Assembly (NCBI GenBank): GCA_012837895.1
Contig: DUQH01000141.1
Span: 1-64,000 of the forward strand
Direction of reading: 5' to 3'
DNA length: 64,000 nucleotides
Source: Candidatus Fermentithermobacillaceae bacterium
GTDB lineage: Bacteria; Bacillota; Sulfobacillia; Fermentithermobacillales; Fermentithermobacillaceae
Both the position numbers and the translations under genes were made by a program. The notes under the pieces were generated by a model. The model had not been told where the DNA came from and ran no database searches. It saw only the letters and a list, made by a program, of their open reading frames with translations. Shown here piece after piece: positions 26,981 through 35,356 of the stretch (position 1 is the first letter of the stretch; the number at the start of each line of letters is the position of its first letter).

Positions 26981-28264
26981 ATGGAGGAACGTACCCAACC
27001 TGGTGATGCTATCTGCGAAACAGATACCTCGTTACATAACGCTTGTGTTGTAGAGATCATCACCTTAGGCGGACTGGATATCAGGTTTCGCGGAAAATCC
27101 CTGATCGAGTCACGCAGTGGATTGCGGAGGGTATTGGAACTTCTTAAGTACCTGATAGCCTTCCGCAATAGGCGCTTATTACCTGAGGTCATTATTGATG
27201 AGATGTGGCCTAGCTGCGATTTTGTGGATCCCAAGAGCGTTCTCAGGACACAAGTGTTCAGACTGCGCTGCTTGATTAAAGACATTGTTGCCGAAACTGG
27301 CTGTCAGGATACCCCTTGGATGGAACTGAACTCCACAAATGGCTTCTACATACTGGAGGTCGGCAGCAGGTGCCGCGTGGACGCCGACATCTTTGAGGAA
27401 ACTATAGCGTATGCCGAGGCAACCGAGCAAGAGGATGTTTCAGCGGCAATCAGTTTGTACAAAAAAGCGCTAGCTCTTTACCAAGGGGCGTATATGGCCG
27501 GCCATGTCCGGGGTGACTGGTTGACTCCTATTCAGAACCATTACCACCGCGTTTACATGCGCGCCTTGTTTAGGCTGCTAGAACTCCTCCGCAATGCAAA
27601 CGCCTATCATGAGATTATCGAGACCTGCGGAAAAGCTTTCTGGATCGAGCCGCACGACGAAGCACTCCACCTGTGCTTTCTCCAAGCACTAACTGATATG
27701 GGAGACACGAAAAGCGCACTCAGCCACTATTCTTATCTCACTTCCTTCTTGGAGAGGGAGCTTGGAGTAAAGCCATCGGCTGCCCTCAGAGCGTTCTACC
27801 GCAAGTTGCAGCAAAGGATTGACGAGAGCCACGAAACAGACCTCGTGCTCATTAAGAAGAGCTTGATTGATGATGAGAGGGCAGGGGCTTATCGCTGTGA
27901 TGTAGACCATTTCCGATCCTTGTGCCAGGTGGAAATCAGGAGAAGTCTGCGCACAGGAAAACCGGTTTTTCTGGGCATGATCACTGTCTCTGGGTTAGAT
28001 GGGTCCCGTAACGGCAAACAGGCTCAAACTGTTGCAGACCGGATTACCCATATGCTGAGTTCCTCTTTGCGCAAAGGAGATGTGTTTGCCTGGTGGAATC
28101 AGAACCAGGTGCTGCTCTTAATTACCTTGCAGGATCGGAAAAATGTCAACAAGGTAGGCCAGAGGCTCCATGCCAGGTTGCAGGAGATTGCAGACAAAGA
28201 GAACGTGCGTGCGAGATTAGAATTCCAACCTCTGACTCCGGAAATCTCGTTGCTAGTCTACTAG
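26981..28264 (+). CDS. BTAD-domain transcriptional regulator of the surface-protein island
   Basis: This 427-residue cytoplasmic regulator starts with a winged-helix DNA-binding domain (about residues 15-110, with LRTQVFRLRCLIKDI). A bacterial transcriptional activation (BTAD, TPR-like) domain follows at about 125-270. It contains AISLYKKALALYQGAYM and the FLERELGVKPSAALR signature. The last 120 residues resemble a degenerate GGDEF or nucleotide-cyclase fold, without the GGDEF motif. ATG at 26981 follows AAGGA. The neighbouring adhesin, SipW, TasA-like and sortase genes suggest it controls them, as BTAD regulators often do beside such genes. The target sites are not identified. Confidence 0.85.
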   Translation: MEERTQPGDAICETDTSLHNACVVEIITLGGLDIRFRGKSLIESRSGLRRVLELLKYLIAFRNRRLLPEVIIDEMWPSCDFVDPKSVLRTQVFRLRCLIKDIVAETGCQDTPWMELNSTNGFYILEVGSRCRVDADIFEETIAYAEATEQEDVSAAISLYKKALALYQGAYMAGHVRGDWLTPIQNHYHRVYMRALFRLLELLRNANAYHEIIETCGKAFWIEPHDEALHLCFLQALTDMGDTKSALSHYSYLTSFLERELGVKPSAALRAFYRKLQQRIDESHETDLVLIKKSLIDDERAGAYRCDVDHFRSLCQVEIRRSLRTGKPVFLGMITVSGLDGSRNGKQAQTVADRITHMLSSSLRKGDVFAWWNQNQVLLLITLQDRKNVNKVGQRLHARLQEIADKENVRARLEFQPLTPEISLLVY

Positions 28265-28629
28265 CAGGCCTATCTACTGCCAGCCACTGGTTTGCCATCG
28301 GTATCGTTCATTAGCAGGCACCGGGTGATTAGGTCCCCCTTACATTCCCCTCTACTCATGTAATCGATATGTAACTGAAACGTTCACAAATTTCACGCTT
28401 ATGTGCTTTCCAAGAAACCCATCTGTCCACGCAATGCAACTGCCCTTTGTTTTACTTGGTTTGGTCGATGATGCGGATTTGTCTAGCGAAGAGGCGGCAT
28501 CTGGCTAGAGCAAACAACAGGGGAGGAAGCGTTTATGGAAAACGCCGGGGTGTCCCGCGCAAGCCCTGCAGTACCAACGGTGAAGTTGGCGCGAAGCCGC
28601 AGACTACAGAGCACATGGAGATGAAAAGC
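28265..28629. promoter_or_regulatory. Leader of the VWA adhesin gene with probable RNA structure
   Basis: Two hairpins can be drawn: around 28529-28546 (GCGTTT with AAAACGC) and CCAAC-GGTGAA-GTTGG at about 28575-28590. They lie in a G/C-rich stretch just before the gene. I could not match it to a known riboswitch. The frame is open through this leader, so an extended N-terminus is formally possible. Confidence 0.35.
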
Positions 28630-31600
28630 ATGAAGAATGGAATGCGCATCTTGCTTGCTGCCAGTTTGGCTATGGTGTTGCTCGTCAGCAGCGGAATCCA
28701 GGGTATTGCGTCGATTGTGGCAAAGGGTCATCCAGGCCAAGTGTGGGCATCGGGTCTTTTAGATGAGTTAGATGAGGCGGATGATGCACAGCCTGACAGA
28801 ATGTTGGATACTGGCAGTCCCAAGACTCCATCCGAGGATGAAGGATTGCCAGATGATGGAAACGGAGGGCTTGTTGAGTCTGGAGATCCTGTCATTCCAG
28901 GGGGTTCTGAAGCACCGCAGCAAGGGGAAGACCCAGTGAACGAACAAGATGCAGACCCAGGCGAAGCAGCACGGCCGGATGTACCTGCAGGCCTGGAGGA
29001 TCGGGGTGGAGATCAGGTAGAGCCGGAACAGCCAGTTGACCAAGGGAATGCCCGTGAAGAACAGGTAGACGCTGGGGAACCGGAAGAGCCCGTAGAGCCG
29101 GAGCAGCCGGAGGAACCCACTGAAACGGAGGAGCCTGTGGAACCGGAGGAATCAGAAGGATCGAAGGAGGCTGAGGAACCGGAAGACCCGGGTGAGGGCG
29201 AACCAGAGGAAACTGAAGAGCCCGAACAGCAGGAACAGCCGGAAGAACTTGAGGAGCCTGAGCCTGAACAGCCGGAAGAGCCGGGAGAGGGCGAGCCGGA
29301 TGAAACTGGAGAAGGTGAATTAGACGACCAAGAGGAGACAGAGGACGGAGAAGGCCCGGAAAATCCAGGTGGGGACACAGAGGAAGCACAGACGTCAGAA
29401 CCGGCTTTGGACGTAACTATCATTACAGACAGGTTCGAGTATGAAGCCGGAGATGTGGTTCGCCTGACCGTGTTCGTGAGAAACACAGGTACAGCCCACT
29501 TGTCTGATGTCACGCTCAGGGTGCCTTTGGCAGGTTTGAAGTTTCCAATTCCGTCAATTGCCCCAGAAGAGGAAGCTGTAATCCCGGCAGATCTTAGCAT
29601 CCCATCTGACTTCTATATAGGTTATATCGGCGTGGGCGCTTACGCTGAATGCCAGTACGAGGATGTTTCTGTGACGAGTCAGGATGCAGTCCTGCTTGTG
29701 GTAGATGAGCCCGTTGATTCTGACTTCAAAGAGTACAGATTGCAGCATTGGTTCGCGGATTGGCAGTCAGTAATACCTCTGGATGTAATCCCGGCTCTGG
29801 ATGAAGAGACCTTGGCGAAGCTGCAGGATGAACAGCTCGGGGAGTTTGACCAATACGTCGCCGGTGTGGATCTATCCGGCCCAAAGGGAATGCCAGATCG
29901 CACTGACACTGTGGAGACTGCGGGCTACGTAACAAGGCTTAAGGATTGGGGATGCAGATATTGGGAGGTTACTCTTGAGGCACACGGTAAAGGTCCCCCG
30001 CTGCCGTTTGATGCAGTCCTAGTCGTCGATCGGTCAGGTAGCATGGGGTCTGGCCCGGGTTCTCCTATGGAATATGCCAAAGAAGCTGCAAGCTGGTTTG
30101 CCGGAGAAGTGCTAAGAGCGAATCCAGAGAACCAAGTGGCCGTGGTGAGTTTTGGACTTGAAGGTGCCAAGCATCCTTTATTCCCGCTACGGGTAGGCGA
30201 CCTCAATGCTGACACAAACGTTGATATTGGGTTTTCCAGCGATCTGGAGAAGGTGCAATCAGCAATCGAGAGCCTATATACACACGGTGGCACCAACACG
30301 CAAGCGGGCTTCCTTAAGGCCCTGCAACTTATGACAACCGCGCGCAGGAACTCTAAGAGAGTCATAGTTCTTCTGACTGACGGTGTCCCAACAGTCAGCA
30401 TAGGTTTTCCTTACGGTCCAAGCTACCCCGCTTTCCACAACGTCCATACTCTTGCAGCTATCTCTGCGGCCCAGTTTTGCCATCTCTTGGGTTACGAGGT
30501 GTTCACAGTCGCCCTTCTAGGTGATGTTCCTGCACCTTGCCTAAGAGTAGCCCGGGATACGATGCAGGCTGCCGGGAACGGGGGATACTACGAGCTTTCT
30601 TCGGCTGAAGACCTGATTGGGATATATGAGGAGATCTTCTATGAACTCATGTATTCGGCAAGAGATGTTGTGGTTACCGCCAAGATCCCTCCTAACTTCG
30701 AGTTTGCCGGATTTGTCGAGCCAGATGAGGGTTTTCTCCCAGCCTCGGCGGAAGTGGAAGGCGAAGGAACTATCATATGGAAACTAGGAGACATCGCTAA
30801 CGGATCTACGGTTGCCTTAAGCTACGTGATCAAGGCCCAAGATGATTATCCAGGCGGTGAAGTCTATACCGATGGTTGGGCGCAGATTGAATACTATCCG
30901 GACGCGGAAAATGATAAGAAAGTCACCGGTGAGTTTGGTTTCGACCCTCCTTGCTTTGAAGTGCCGCCACCGCTAACGGTGACCGCAACAGCCAGTCAGA
31001 ACAGCATTCCTTTTGGCGTTGAGATACAGCTTGAGGCAGCTGCAAGTGGGGGTGTTCCAGCCTACTATTACCTGTGGCAATGCGACACAAGCCCAAAGTG
31101 GTCACAAGATACTGCCGAGGTAACGGTATGTCCTGACAGGGATACAACATATACGGTGACGGCCAAGGATGAGTGGGGATGTATCGCCAGTACCAGTGTA
31201 AAGGTTAATGTCAAGACGGGCTCTATTACCATAAAGAAGATTGTAGAAAACCTATCAGAAGAAGAACAATCGAAAAAGTTCACCATCTATGTGGAAGACC
31301 CCAAAGATGGCAAACTCTGGTGCAAGACGTTAGCAGCCGGAGAGTCTGCGACCATTTCCGGGCTGAGGGCCGATAACCGCACATATACCATCTGCGAAGT
31401 AGCGCCTATGGATTATAGGGTAGTGGGTATCCGTACGTCTCACGGGACCACTTCGGATGGTACCTGTGTGACAGTGACCATTTCCGATAGCTACCTTGAA
31501 CACGAAGTTACCATTACCAATCGCAAAGTCAACAATTCTTGGTTCCGGTATTCGGCGGAAGCAGTCAATACCTTTGTTGTTAGATTCCCCGAAGACACCT

Positions 31601-31728
31601 TCACTCATGACACGAAAGGCCACCCCAATTTAATGCCGGAAGCTGTACTGCCGGAAGTGCCTGGGTTGGTACTTGAACCCGAACCTGGCGATGAGGCCCG
31701 GAACGAGAGTGAAACTCATGACGAGTGA
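28630..31728 (+). CDS. Large secreted VWA-domain adhesin with Glu/Pro-rich stalk
   Basis: This 1032-residue surface protein has a signal peptide at residues 1-38. An acidic Glu/Pro-rich low-complexity stalk follows at about 100-256. Next come a CARDB/DUF11-like beta domain (about 258-360), a von Willebrand A domain with an intact MIDAS DRSGSMGS (about 460-650), a PKD-like segment near 782 and a prealbumin-like domain (about 863-965, beginning GSITIKKIVEN). No LPXTG motif or membrane anchor is visible at the C-terminus, which ends in an acidic tail. ATG at 28630 is chosen for the GGAG nine bases upstream and the fit to a signal peptide; 28615 or 28621 are alternatives. It probably acts as a tip or scaffold adhesin for the fibre encoded downstream. 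Confidence 0.82.
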   Translation: MKNGMRILLAASLAMVLLVSSGIQGIASIVAKGHPGQVWASGLLDELDEADDAQPDRMLDTGSPKTPSEDEGLPDDGNGGLVESGDPVIPGGSEAPQQGEDPVNEQDADPGEAARPDVPAGLEDRGGDQVEPEQPVDQGNAREEQVDAGEPEEPVEPEQPEEPTETEEPVEPEESEGSKEAEEPEDPGEGEPEETEEPEQQEQPEELEEPEPEQPEEPGEGEPDETGEGELDDQEETEDGEGPENPGGDTEEAQTSEPALDVTIITDRFEYEAGDVVRLTVFVRNTGTAHLSDVTLRVPLAGLKFPIPSIAPEEEAVIPADLSIPSDFYIGYIGVGAYAECQYEDVSVTSQDAVLLVVDEPVDSDFKEYRLQHWFADWQSVIPLDVIPALDEETLAKLQDEQLGEFDQYVAGVDLSGPKGMPDRTDTVETAGYVTRLKDWGCRYWEVTLEAHGKGPPLPFDAVLVVDRSGSMGSGPGSPMEYAKEAASWFAGEVLRANPENQVAVVSFGLEGAKHPLFPLRVGDLNADTNVDIGFSSDLEKVQSAIESLYTHGGTNTQAGFLKALQLMTTARRNSKRVIVLLTDGVPTVSIGFPYGPSYPAFHNVHTLAAISAAQFCHLLGYEVFTVALLGDVPAPCLRVARDTMQAAGNGGYYELSSAEDLIGIYEEIFYELMYSARDVVVTAKIPPNFEFAGFVEPDEGFLPASAEVEGEGTIIWKLGDIANGSTVALSYVIKAQDDYPGGEVYTDGWAQIEYYPDAENDKKVTGEFGFDPPCFEVPPPLTVTATASQNSIPFGVEIQLEAAASGGVPAYYYLWQCDTSPKWSQDTAEVTVCPDRDTTYTVTAKDEWGCIASTSVKVNVKTGSITIKKIVENLSEEEQSKKFTIYVEDPKDGKLWCKTLAAGESATISGLRADNRTYTICEVAPMDYRVVGIRTSHGTTSDGTCVTVTISDSYLEHEVTITNRKVNNSWFRYSAEAVNTFVVRFPEDTFTHDTKGHPNLMPEAVLPEVPGLVLEPEPGDEARNESETHDE

Positions 31729-31788
31729 GATGCGCAGTTACAGTTACATGTTTAGTCACCACTACATCGAGAGGAAGGCGAGAACAAG

Positions 31789-32379
31789 ATGAACGTAGCC
31801 CGGGTAAGACAAGTGGGGGCGTACATAGCCAAGTCAGTCACTATAACACTAACCGTCGTCGCCCTGCTCCTTATGTTCTCCTTGGTGCAAAGCAAGCTTG
31901 CCGGTAGAGAACCTGCAATAGCCGGCTGCAAGATTTACATTGTCATGAGCGGTAGTATGGAGCCTGCTATAAAGGTAGGCAGCATGGTGGCGGTAAGACC
32001 GCTTGAGCCTGAGGAAGTCCAGCCGGGCGACATTATCACCTTCCGGAGCGAACGCGGTTCAACCGTAGCCACCCACCGGGTGAGTCGTGTCGACACTGAA
32101 AACGGCCTTCTTTTCTACACCAAGGGTGATGCAAATGACATTGAAGACCCGAGTCCAGTAGACCCGCGTAATCTCGTGGGCAAAGTGGTTCTGACTGTAC
32201 CTCATCTAGGCTATATGTTTGCTTACGCCCGCACCCCGCAAGGTGCAGGAGTTTTGTTTGGCCTTGCGGCGTTGGTTGTTGGCGGGGAGCTCCTATACAA
32301 CTACATGGCTGGCAAGAAACACCGTGACCAAGCGGCAGAGGAGACGAATGTCATTTCGCCTCCTGAGAGCCAGTCGTAA
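31789..32379 (+). CDS. sipW: SipW-type signal peptidase I
   Basis: This 196-residue membrane peptidase should remove the signal peptides of the camelysin/TasA-like subunit encoded next. It has an N-terminal helix (about 16-35) and a C-terminal helix (about 155-175). The catalytic Ser56 lies in MSGSMEP and His96 in ATHRV. The Ser/His pair, rather than Ser/Lys, marks the ER-type SipW subfamily. ATG at 31789 follows GAGAGGAAGG. It lies 60 bases after the adhesin and 97 bases before the subunit gene. Confidence 0.9.
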   Translation: MNVARVRQVGAYIAKSVTITLTVVALLLMFSLVQSKLAGREPAIAGCKIYIVMSGSMEPAIKVGSMVAVRPLEPEEVQPGDIITFRSERGSTVATHRVSRVDTENGLLFYTKGDANDIEDPSPVDPRNLVGKVVLTVPHLGYMFAYARTPQGAGVLFGLAALVVGGELLYNYMAGKKHRDQAAEETNVISPPESQS

Positions 32380-32476
32380 TGGGGGGATTGAGGCAACGTA
32401 GTGGATTGTCGGTATCAATCAGACGGATTAGTTTGGTGATTTAGTCTGAACACTAACAAGAGGAGGAAAAAGGAAA

Positions 32477-33109
32477 GTGAAGAGAAGCATTCCGATTGGT
32501 GTGTTGGTAGTTGCGCTGGTGGCCCTGTTTGTGGTCGGTGGCACCATGGCGTGGTTTACCGCACAGGCAAGCGAAACCAATGAGTTCAAGACGGGTACGG
32601 TGAAGATTCAGGTAATGGAAGAAGTTGACGAAGAACTCGACAACTGGGCCCCTGGTGAGTGGAGGGATAAGGAAATTCGGGTGAAGAATACCGGAAGCCT
32701 GCCCGCAGTCATTAAGGCGGAGTTGGTCCTGACGTGGTTGGAATGGGATGATGTAAATCAGCGATGGGCGGAAACCGATTTGCCCGTTGATAACGTTATC
32801 CTACGAATCAATGAGAGAGACTGGAGAAAAGACCGGTCTGTCCCCGGCCACGTCTATTTCTACAAGCTTCGTTTTGGTGGTTGGGACGCACTGCAACCCG
32901 GTGACGTAACTGAGCCCTTGATCAAAGCTGTAGGGCTGGACGCGTTTAAGACAGACAATCAATATCAAGGCAAGAAGCTAAGAATTGAAGTCAAAGCTGA
33001 TGCACTACAGGCTGGAGATATATCCGCGGCGATTGACGCCTGGAACATAGATGTGGATTTCTTGTCGGAAGAGTTGAAAATGGACTTGTCGGAGTTGATG
33101 AACCACTAA
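32477..33109 (+). CDS. TasA/camelysin-like fibre subunit
   Basis: This 210-residue exported protein has a SipW-type signal peptide: a helix followed by GGTMAWFTAQASETN, where cleavage is expected. The mature part opens with NEFKTGTVKIQV and then a beta-rich domain with WRDKEIRVKNTGSLPAVIKAEL, as in TasA/camelysin-family matrix proteins. It is probably the main fibre subunit processed by the adjacent SipW. GTG at 32477 is supported by AGGAGG upstream. The family usually forms biofilm fibres; activity here is inferred. Confidence 0.85.
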   Translation: MKRSIPIGVLVVALVALFVVGGTMAWFTAQASETNEFKTGTVKIQVMEEVDEELDNWAPGEWRDKEIRVKNTGSLPAVIKAELVLTWLEWDDVNQRWAETDLPVDNVILRINERDWRKDRSVPGHVYFYKLRFGGWDALQPGDVTEPLIKAVGLDAFKTDNQYQGKKLRIEVKADALQAGDISAAIDAWNIDVDFLSEELKMDLSELMNH

Positions 33110-33186
33110 TGCCCGGCTCTAGTCATGAGTCAGTAGAGGTTAGACAACAGTCATCGCCGTTGGTGCTGGTAAGCGAGGGTTAAGGC

Positions 33187-33231
33187 ACACATGCCGGGCC
33201 GGGTTCAATGGTTGCCCGGCCCGGCATGTGT
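33187..33231 (+). promoter_or_regulatory. Perfect 17-bp hairpin between fibre subunit and LPXTG-like gene
   Basis: ACACATGCCGGGCCGGG (33187-33203) and its exact complement (33215-33231) flank an 11-base loop that itself contains CAA-TGG-TTG. No T-run follows. It is very stable and lies 77 bases past the subunit stop. It probably shields the abundant subunit message or limits readthrough into the anchor gene. It could also work as a Rho-sensitive or U-poor terminator. Confidence 0.8.
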
Positions 33232-33271
33232 CGAGAGGCACTCTTCTACCCGGTAGAATGGAGGGGGCCGG

Positions 33272-34036
33272 ATGAAAAACACGATCACTATACTAGCGTA
33301 CGTCTTGATACTGGTGGCGTTGGTTGCTATGCCAGCTTGGGCTGGATCGACATGTCTGGAGCTAATCGGCGACGTAGACGGTTTATCTCTTGTGCCTCCG
33401 GGCAAGAAACTGTTCGACCTGGACAATATGGCTCCGGGTGATAGGGTGACAGCAACCATTATGATCCACAACCATTACTCCAGGTCGTATCACCTTTGGC
33501 TTAAAGCCACTGACCACACAGCTGGTAAACCTGATTTGCTCAAGCAGTTGCAACTTACAGTCACCTACAAAGGTAAAGAGATATATGACGGGCCTGCAGC
33601 CGGCTTCGCCAAAAAGAGTGTATACCTAGGACGAGTGTGGCCAGGTGAGGACGGTGAGCTTATAGCTACAGTAGAGCTTCCCGGATCCAAGACAGGTAAC
33701 GACTTTCAGGGTGTGAACGCAAGTGTAAAGTGGGTATTTACAGCCCAGACGGCCAGTGGTCCGCCCTGGGAACCACCTGAAGAACCGCCGGAGGAGCCGC
33801 CGGCAGAAGAGCATCCTGTGGAGGAGCCACCGGTTGAACCTCCTGAAGAAGAGCCCCCTGTCGGGGAGACTCCTGAGGAGATAGAACCGCCTCCCGTAGA
33901 AGAGGTGCCTTTATCGCCTCTCGATGAGCTGGAAATGCCTAAGACAGGTGAAGAAGCGCCGTATCCGTACTACTTGTTAGGAGGATTAGCAATCCTGGCG
34001 GGAGTAAGTCTTGCCGGCCCTCGCAAACGCAGGTAA
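33272..34036 (+). CDS. Sortase-anchored surface protein with MPKTGE motif
   Basis: This 254-residue exported protein has an N-terminal signal peptide (residues 1-24, ending AWA). A beta domain to about residue 165 follows, related in style to the neighbouring fibre subunit (NMAPGDRVTATIMIHNH). Next is a Pro/Glu-rich spacer (about 170-220) and a cell-wall sorting signal: MPKTGEE, a hydrophobic helix and a RKRR tail. It is the natural substrate for the sortase at 34186-34926. Its likely job is to anchor the fibre to the cell wall or membrane proteins. ATG at 33272 follows GGAGGGGG. Confidence 0.87.
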   Translation: MKNTITILAYVLILVALVAMPAWAGSTCLELIGDVDGLSLVPPGKKLFDLDNMAPGDRVTATIMIHNHYSRSYHLWLKATDHTAGKPDLLKQLQLTVTYKGKEIYDGPAAGFAKKSVYLGRVWPGEDGELIATVELPGSKTGNDFQGVNASVKWVFTAQTASGPPWEPPEEPPEEPPAEEHPVEEPPVEPPEEEPPVGETPEEIEPPPVEEVPLSPLDELEMPKTGEEAPYPYYLLGGLAILAGVSLAGPRKRR

Positions 34037-34056
34037 CCTCAAAAGCAGCAGTGTCT

Positions 34057-34097
34057 GACTACAGGCTGCCATGGATCATCCCGGGCGGCTTGTAGTC
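34057..34097 (+). terminator. Hairpin after the LPXTG-like gene
   Basis: A 14-bp stem (two G-T pairs) joins GACTACAGGCTGCC and GGCGGCTTGTAGTC. The T-run is missing, so it may be an attenuator or mRNA-stabilising element before the sortase gene. Confidence 0.5.
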
Positions 34098-34185
34098 ATT
34101 GAAGAAGGGCTAGGAATGCTGTGCGTTTGCCAAGCCAGTGCTTGGGGATGCATCCTCTGGACACGGAAGCGAGACAGGGAGGTCG

Positions 34186-34926
34186 TTGGCGAACTCTCTT
34201 ATGGATAGTCACATAAAGGAATGCGCGTTTGTGAGACGGATTACTGCTTTCTCCCTTATAATGCTAGGCCTTTGTTTGCTGGCTTATCCTACAGCACGTC
34301 GTATGTATTTTGACTACCGCCAGCGACAACTCCTGGCGTTGTGGGACGAATTCCAAGCAACCCAACCACAGGTACCCACAGCTTCTCAGGGGGGCATTTC
34401 CGGGAAAAACGACGGAACCCGTACTCTTTCGCGTTCTCTAGATATGGAGACTGGGAAAGTCGTGTCTTCTGACAGCCCCGACCCTGAGTTGTCAAAACAC
34501 ATTCTTGAAAACATACAAGGTGTCCTTACCATCGAGAAGATCAATCTCAAAATACCCGTGCTTAAAGAAGACTCTGAGGAAAACCTGAACATATCGGTAG
34601 CTCATATTGAAGGTACTTCAGGCCCAGGCGAAGTGGGGAACTACGTAATTGCCGGCCACCGTATGCGTGCTTATGGCAGGCACTTCAACCGCTTGCATGA
34701 GCTTGCAGAAGGGGATGAGATTGAGTTCACTGACCCGGAAGGCGTGATTTACGTGTATAGAGTGTTCGAGGTCTTGATAGTCAAGCCGGGAGACACGTGG
34801 GTTTTACAGCCATCAGGCGAAGATAAACTGATCACTTTGGTTACATGCGACTACAGCCAGGAACCGTCTGTGCGGCTGATAGTAAGAGGTAAACTGGTAG
34901 AGGACGATTCCCACGGCCTCCAGTAG
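34186..34926 (+). CDS. Class D sortase
   Basis: This 246-residue membrane-bound transpeptidase joins the LPXTG-like protein to its acceptor. It has an N-terminal helix (about residues 18-38), a linker, and a sortase domain from about 105. The catalytic residues can be placed as His158 in IAGHR, Cys221 in TLVTCDY and Arg230 in SVRLIVRG. The TLxTC form fits class D. The start is uncertain: TTG at 34186 lies close after GGGAGG, ATG at 34201 is another option, and GTG at 34138 has no ribosome site. It closes the surface-protein island. Confidence 0.9.
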   Translation: MANSLMDSHIKECAFVRRITAFSLIMLGLCLLAYPTARRMYFDYRQRQLLALWDEFQATQPQVPTASQGGISGKNDGTRTLSRSLDMETGKVVSSDSPDPELSKHILENIQGVLTIEKINLKIPVLKEDSEENLNISVAHIEGTSGPGEVGNYVIAGHRMRAYGRHFNRLHELAEGDEIEFTDPEGVIYVYRVFEVLIVKPGDTWVLQPSGEDKLITLVTCDYSQEPSVRLIVRGKLVEDDSHGLQ

Positions 34927-35047
34927 CTTCCGCTTTTTTCAAAAACACCGGGATTTATACACTAAATCTTATTCCACCCATTGCATACCTCAGGTTCATT
35001 TGGTAAAATTCCTTTCAATATCCATAATCGGATATATTGTATAAGGA
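34927..35047. other. Intergenic region upstream of the ykkC-type riboswitch
   Basis: The region is A/T-rich (TTTTTTCAAAAA near 34937) and is the likely promoter region for the riboswitch RNA. A promoter could not be fixed precisely. Confidence 0.35.
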
Positions 35048-35155
35048 AGGGTACCTTAGGGTTCCGTTTCGGGGTTTCGCTCTGAAAGTCTGGACCGAGC
35101 GGTACCAGCTTTGCAAAGGCAAAGCACACCGTGGGTGGAAAATACCCGAGCGGCA
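35048..35155 (+). ncRNA. ykkC-family riboswitch aptamer, probably ppGpp type
   Basis: The conserved ykkC blocks occur in order: TTAGGGTTCCG (35056-35066), GTCTGGACCGAGCGGTACC (35088-35106), CACACCG (35125-35131) and a GGGT-GGAAAAT-ACCCG hairpin (35133-35148). The family includes sensors of guanidine, ppGpp and PRPP. The nearest clear operon is a branched-chain amino acid transporter, a known type of target for ppGpp sensors, so ppGpp is my first guess for the ligand. The 3' part overlaps the 5' arm of the following terminator, giving a mutually exclusive switch. Confidence 0.72.
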
Positions 35156-35199
35156 AGTTCCTTGCAGTAATTCTGCTTGTCGCCCGGGTTTTTGTTTTT
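35145..35199 (+). terminator. Riboswitch-controlled intrinsic terminator
   Basis: CCCGAGCGGCAAG (35145-35157) pairs with CTTGTCGCCCGGG (35176-35188) in 12 of 13 positions, with one G-T pair and one mismatch. TTTTTGTTTTT follows at 35189-35199. Since the 5' arm overlaps the aptamer's conserved 3' end, ligand binding should block the terminator and turn expression on. Confidence 0.82.
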
Positions 35200-35227
35200 C
35201 CGGGCGCGTGAAACGGGGGTGATAACA

Positions 35228-35356
35228 GTGGGGATTACCAGGACGTCAGTACGCGTACGCCCTGTGGTTCTTGCGGGCGTCGGACTCATGGCGAAAGAGG
35301 GAAGAAGCAGGGAAACCTGGTCTGCTCATTTCGGGTACTCCGTGTATTCCAGGTGA
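35228..35356 (+). CDS. Possible 42-residue peptide directly after the riboswitch
   Basis: GTG at 35228 follows GGGGGTGAT at proper spacing, and the frame runs 42 codons to TGA 35354-35356. It begins GITRTSVRVRPVVLAGVGL. It is the first frame after the riboswitch terminator, so if translated it would be the first gene under its control. No family was recognised. It may be a leader peptide, the stump of a lost gene or a chance frame. Confidence 0.35.
   Translation: MGITRTSVRVRPVVLAGVGLMAKEGRSRETWSAHFGYSVYSR

Noticed and set aside
28500-28615. c-di-GMP riboswitch before the adhesin
   Set aside because: The GCAAA-containing stretch does not line up with the other conserved aptamer blocks.
29013-29600. 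195-codon minus-strand serine-rich open frame
   Set aside because: It is the reverse reading of the Glu/Pro-rich repeats of the VWA adhesin.
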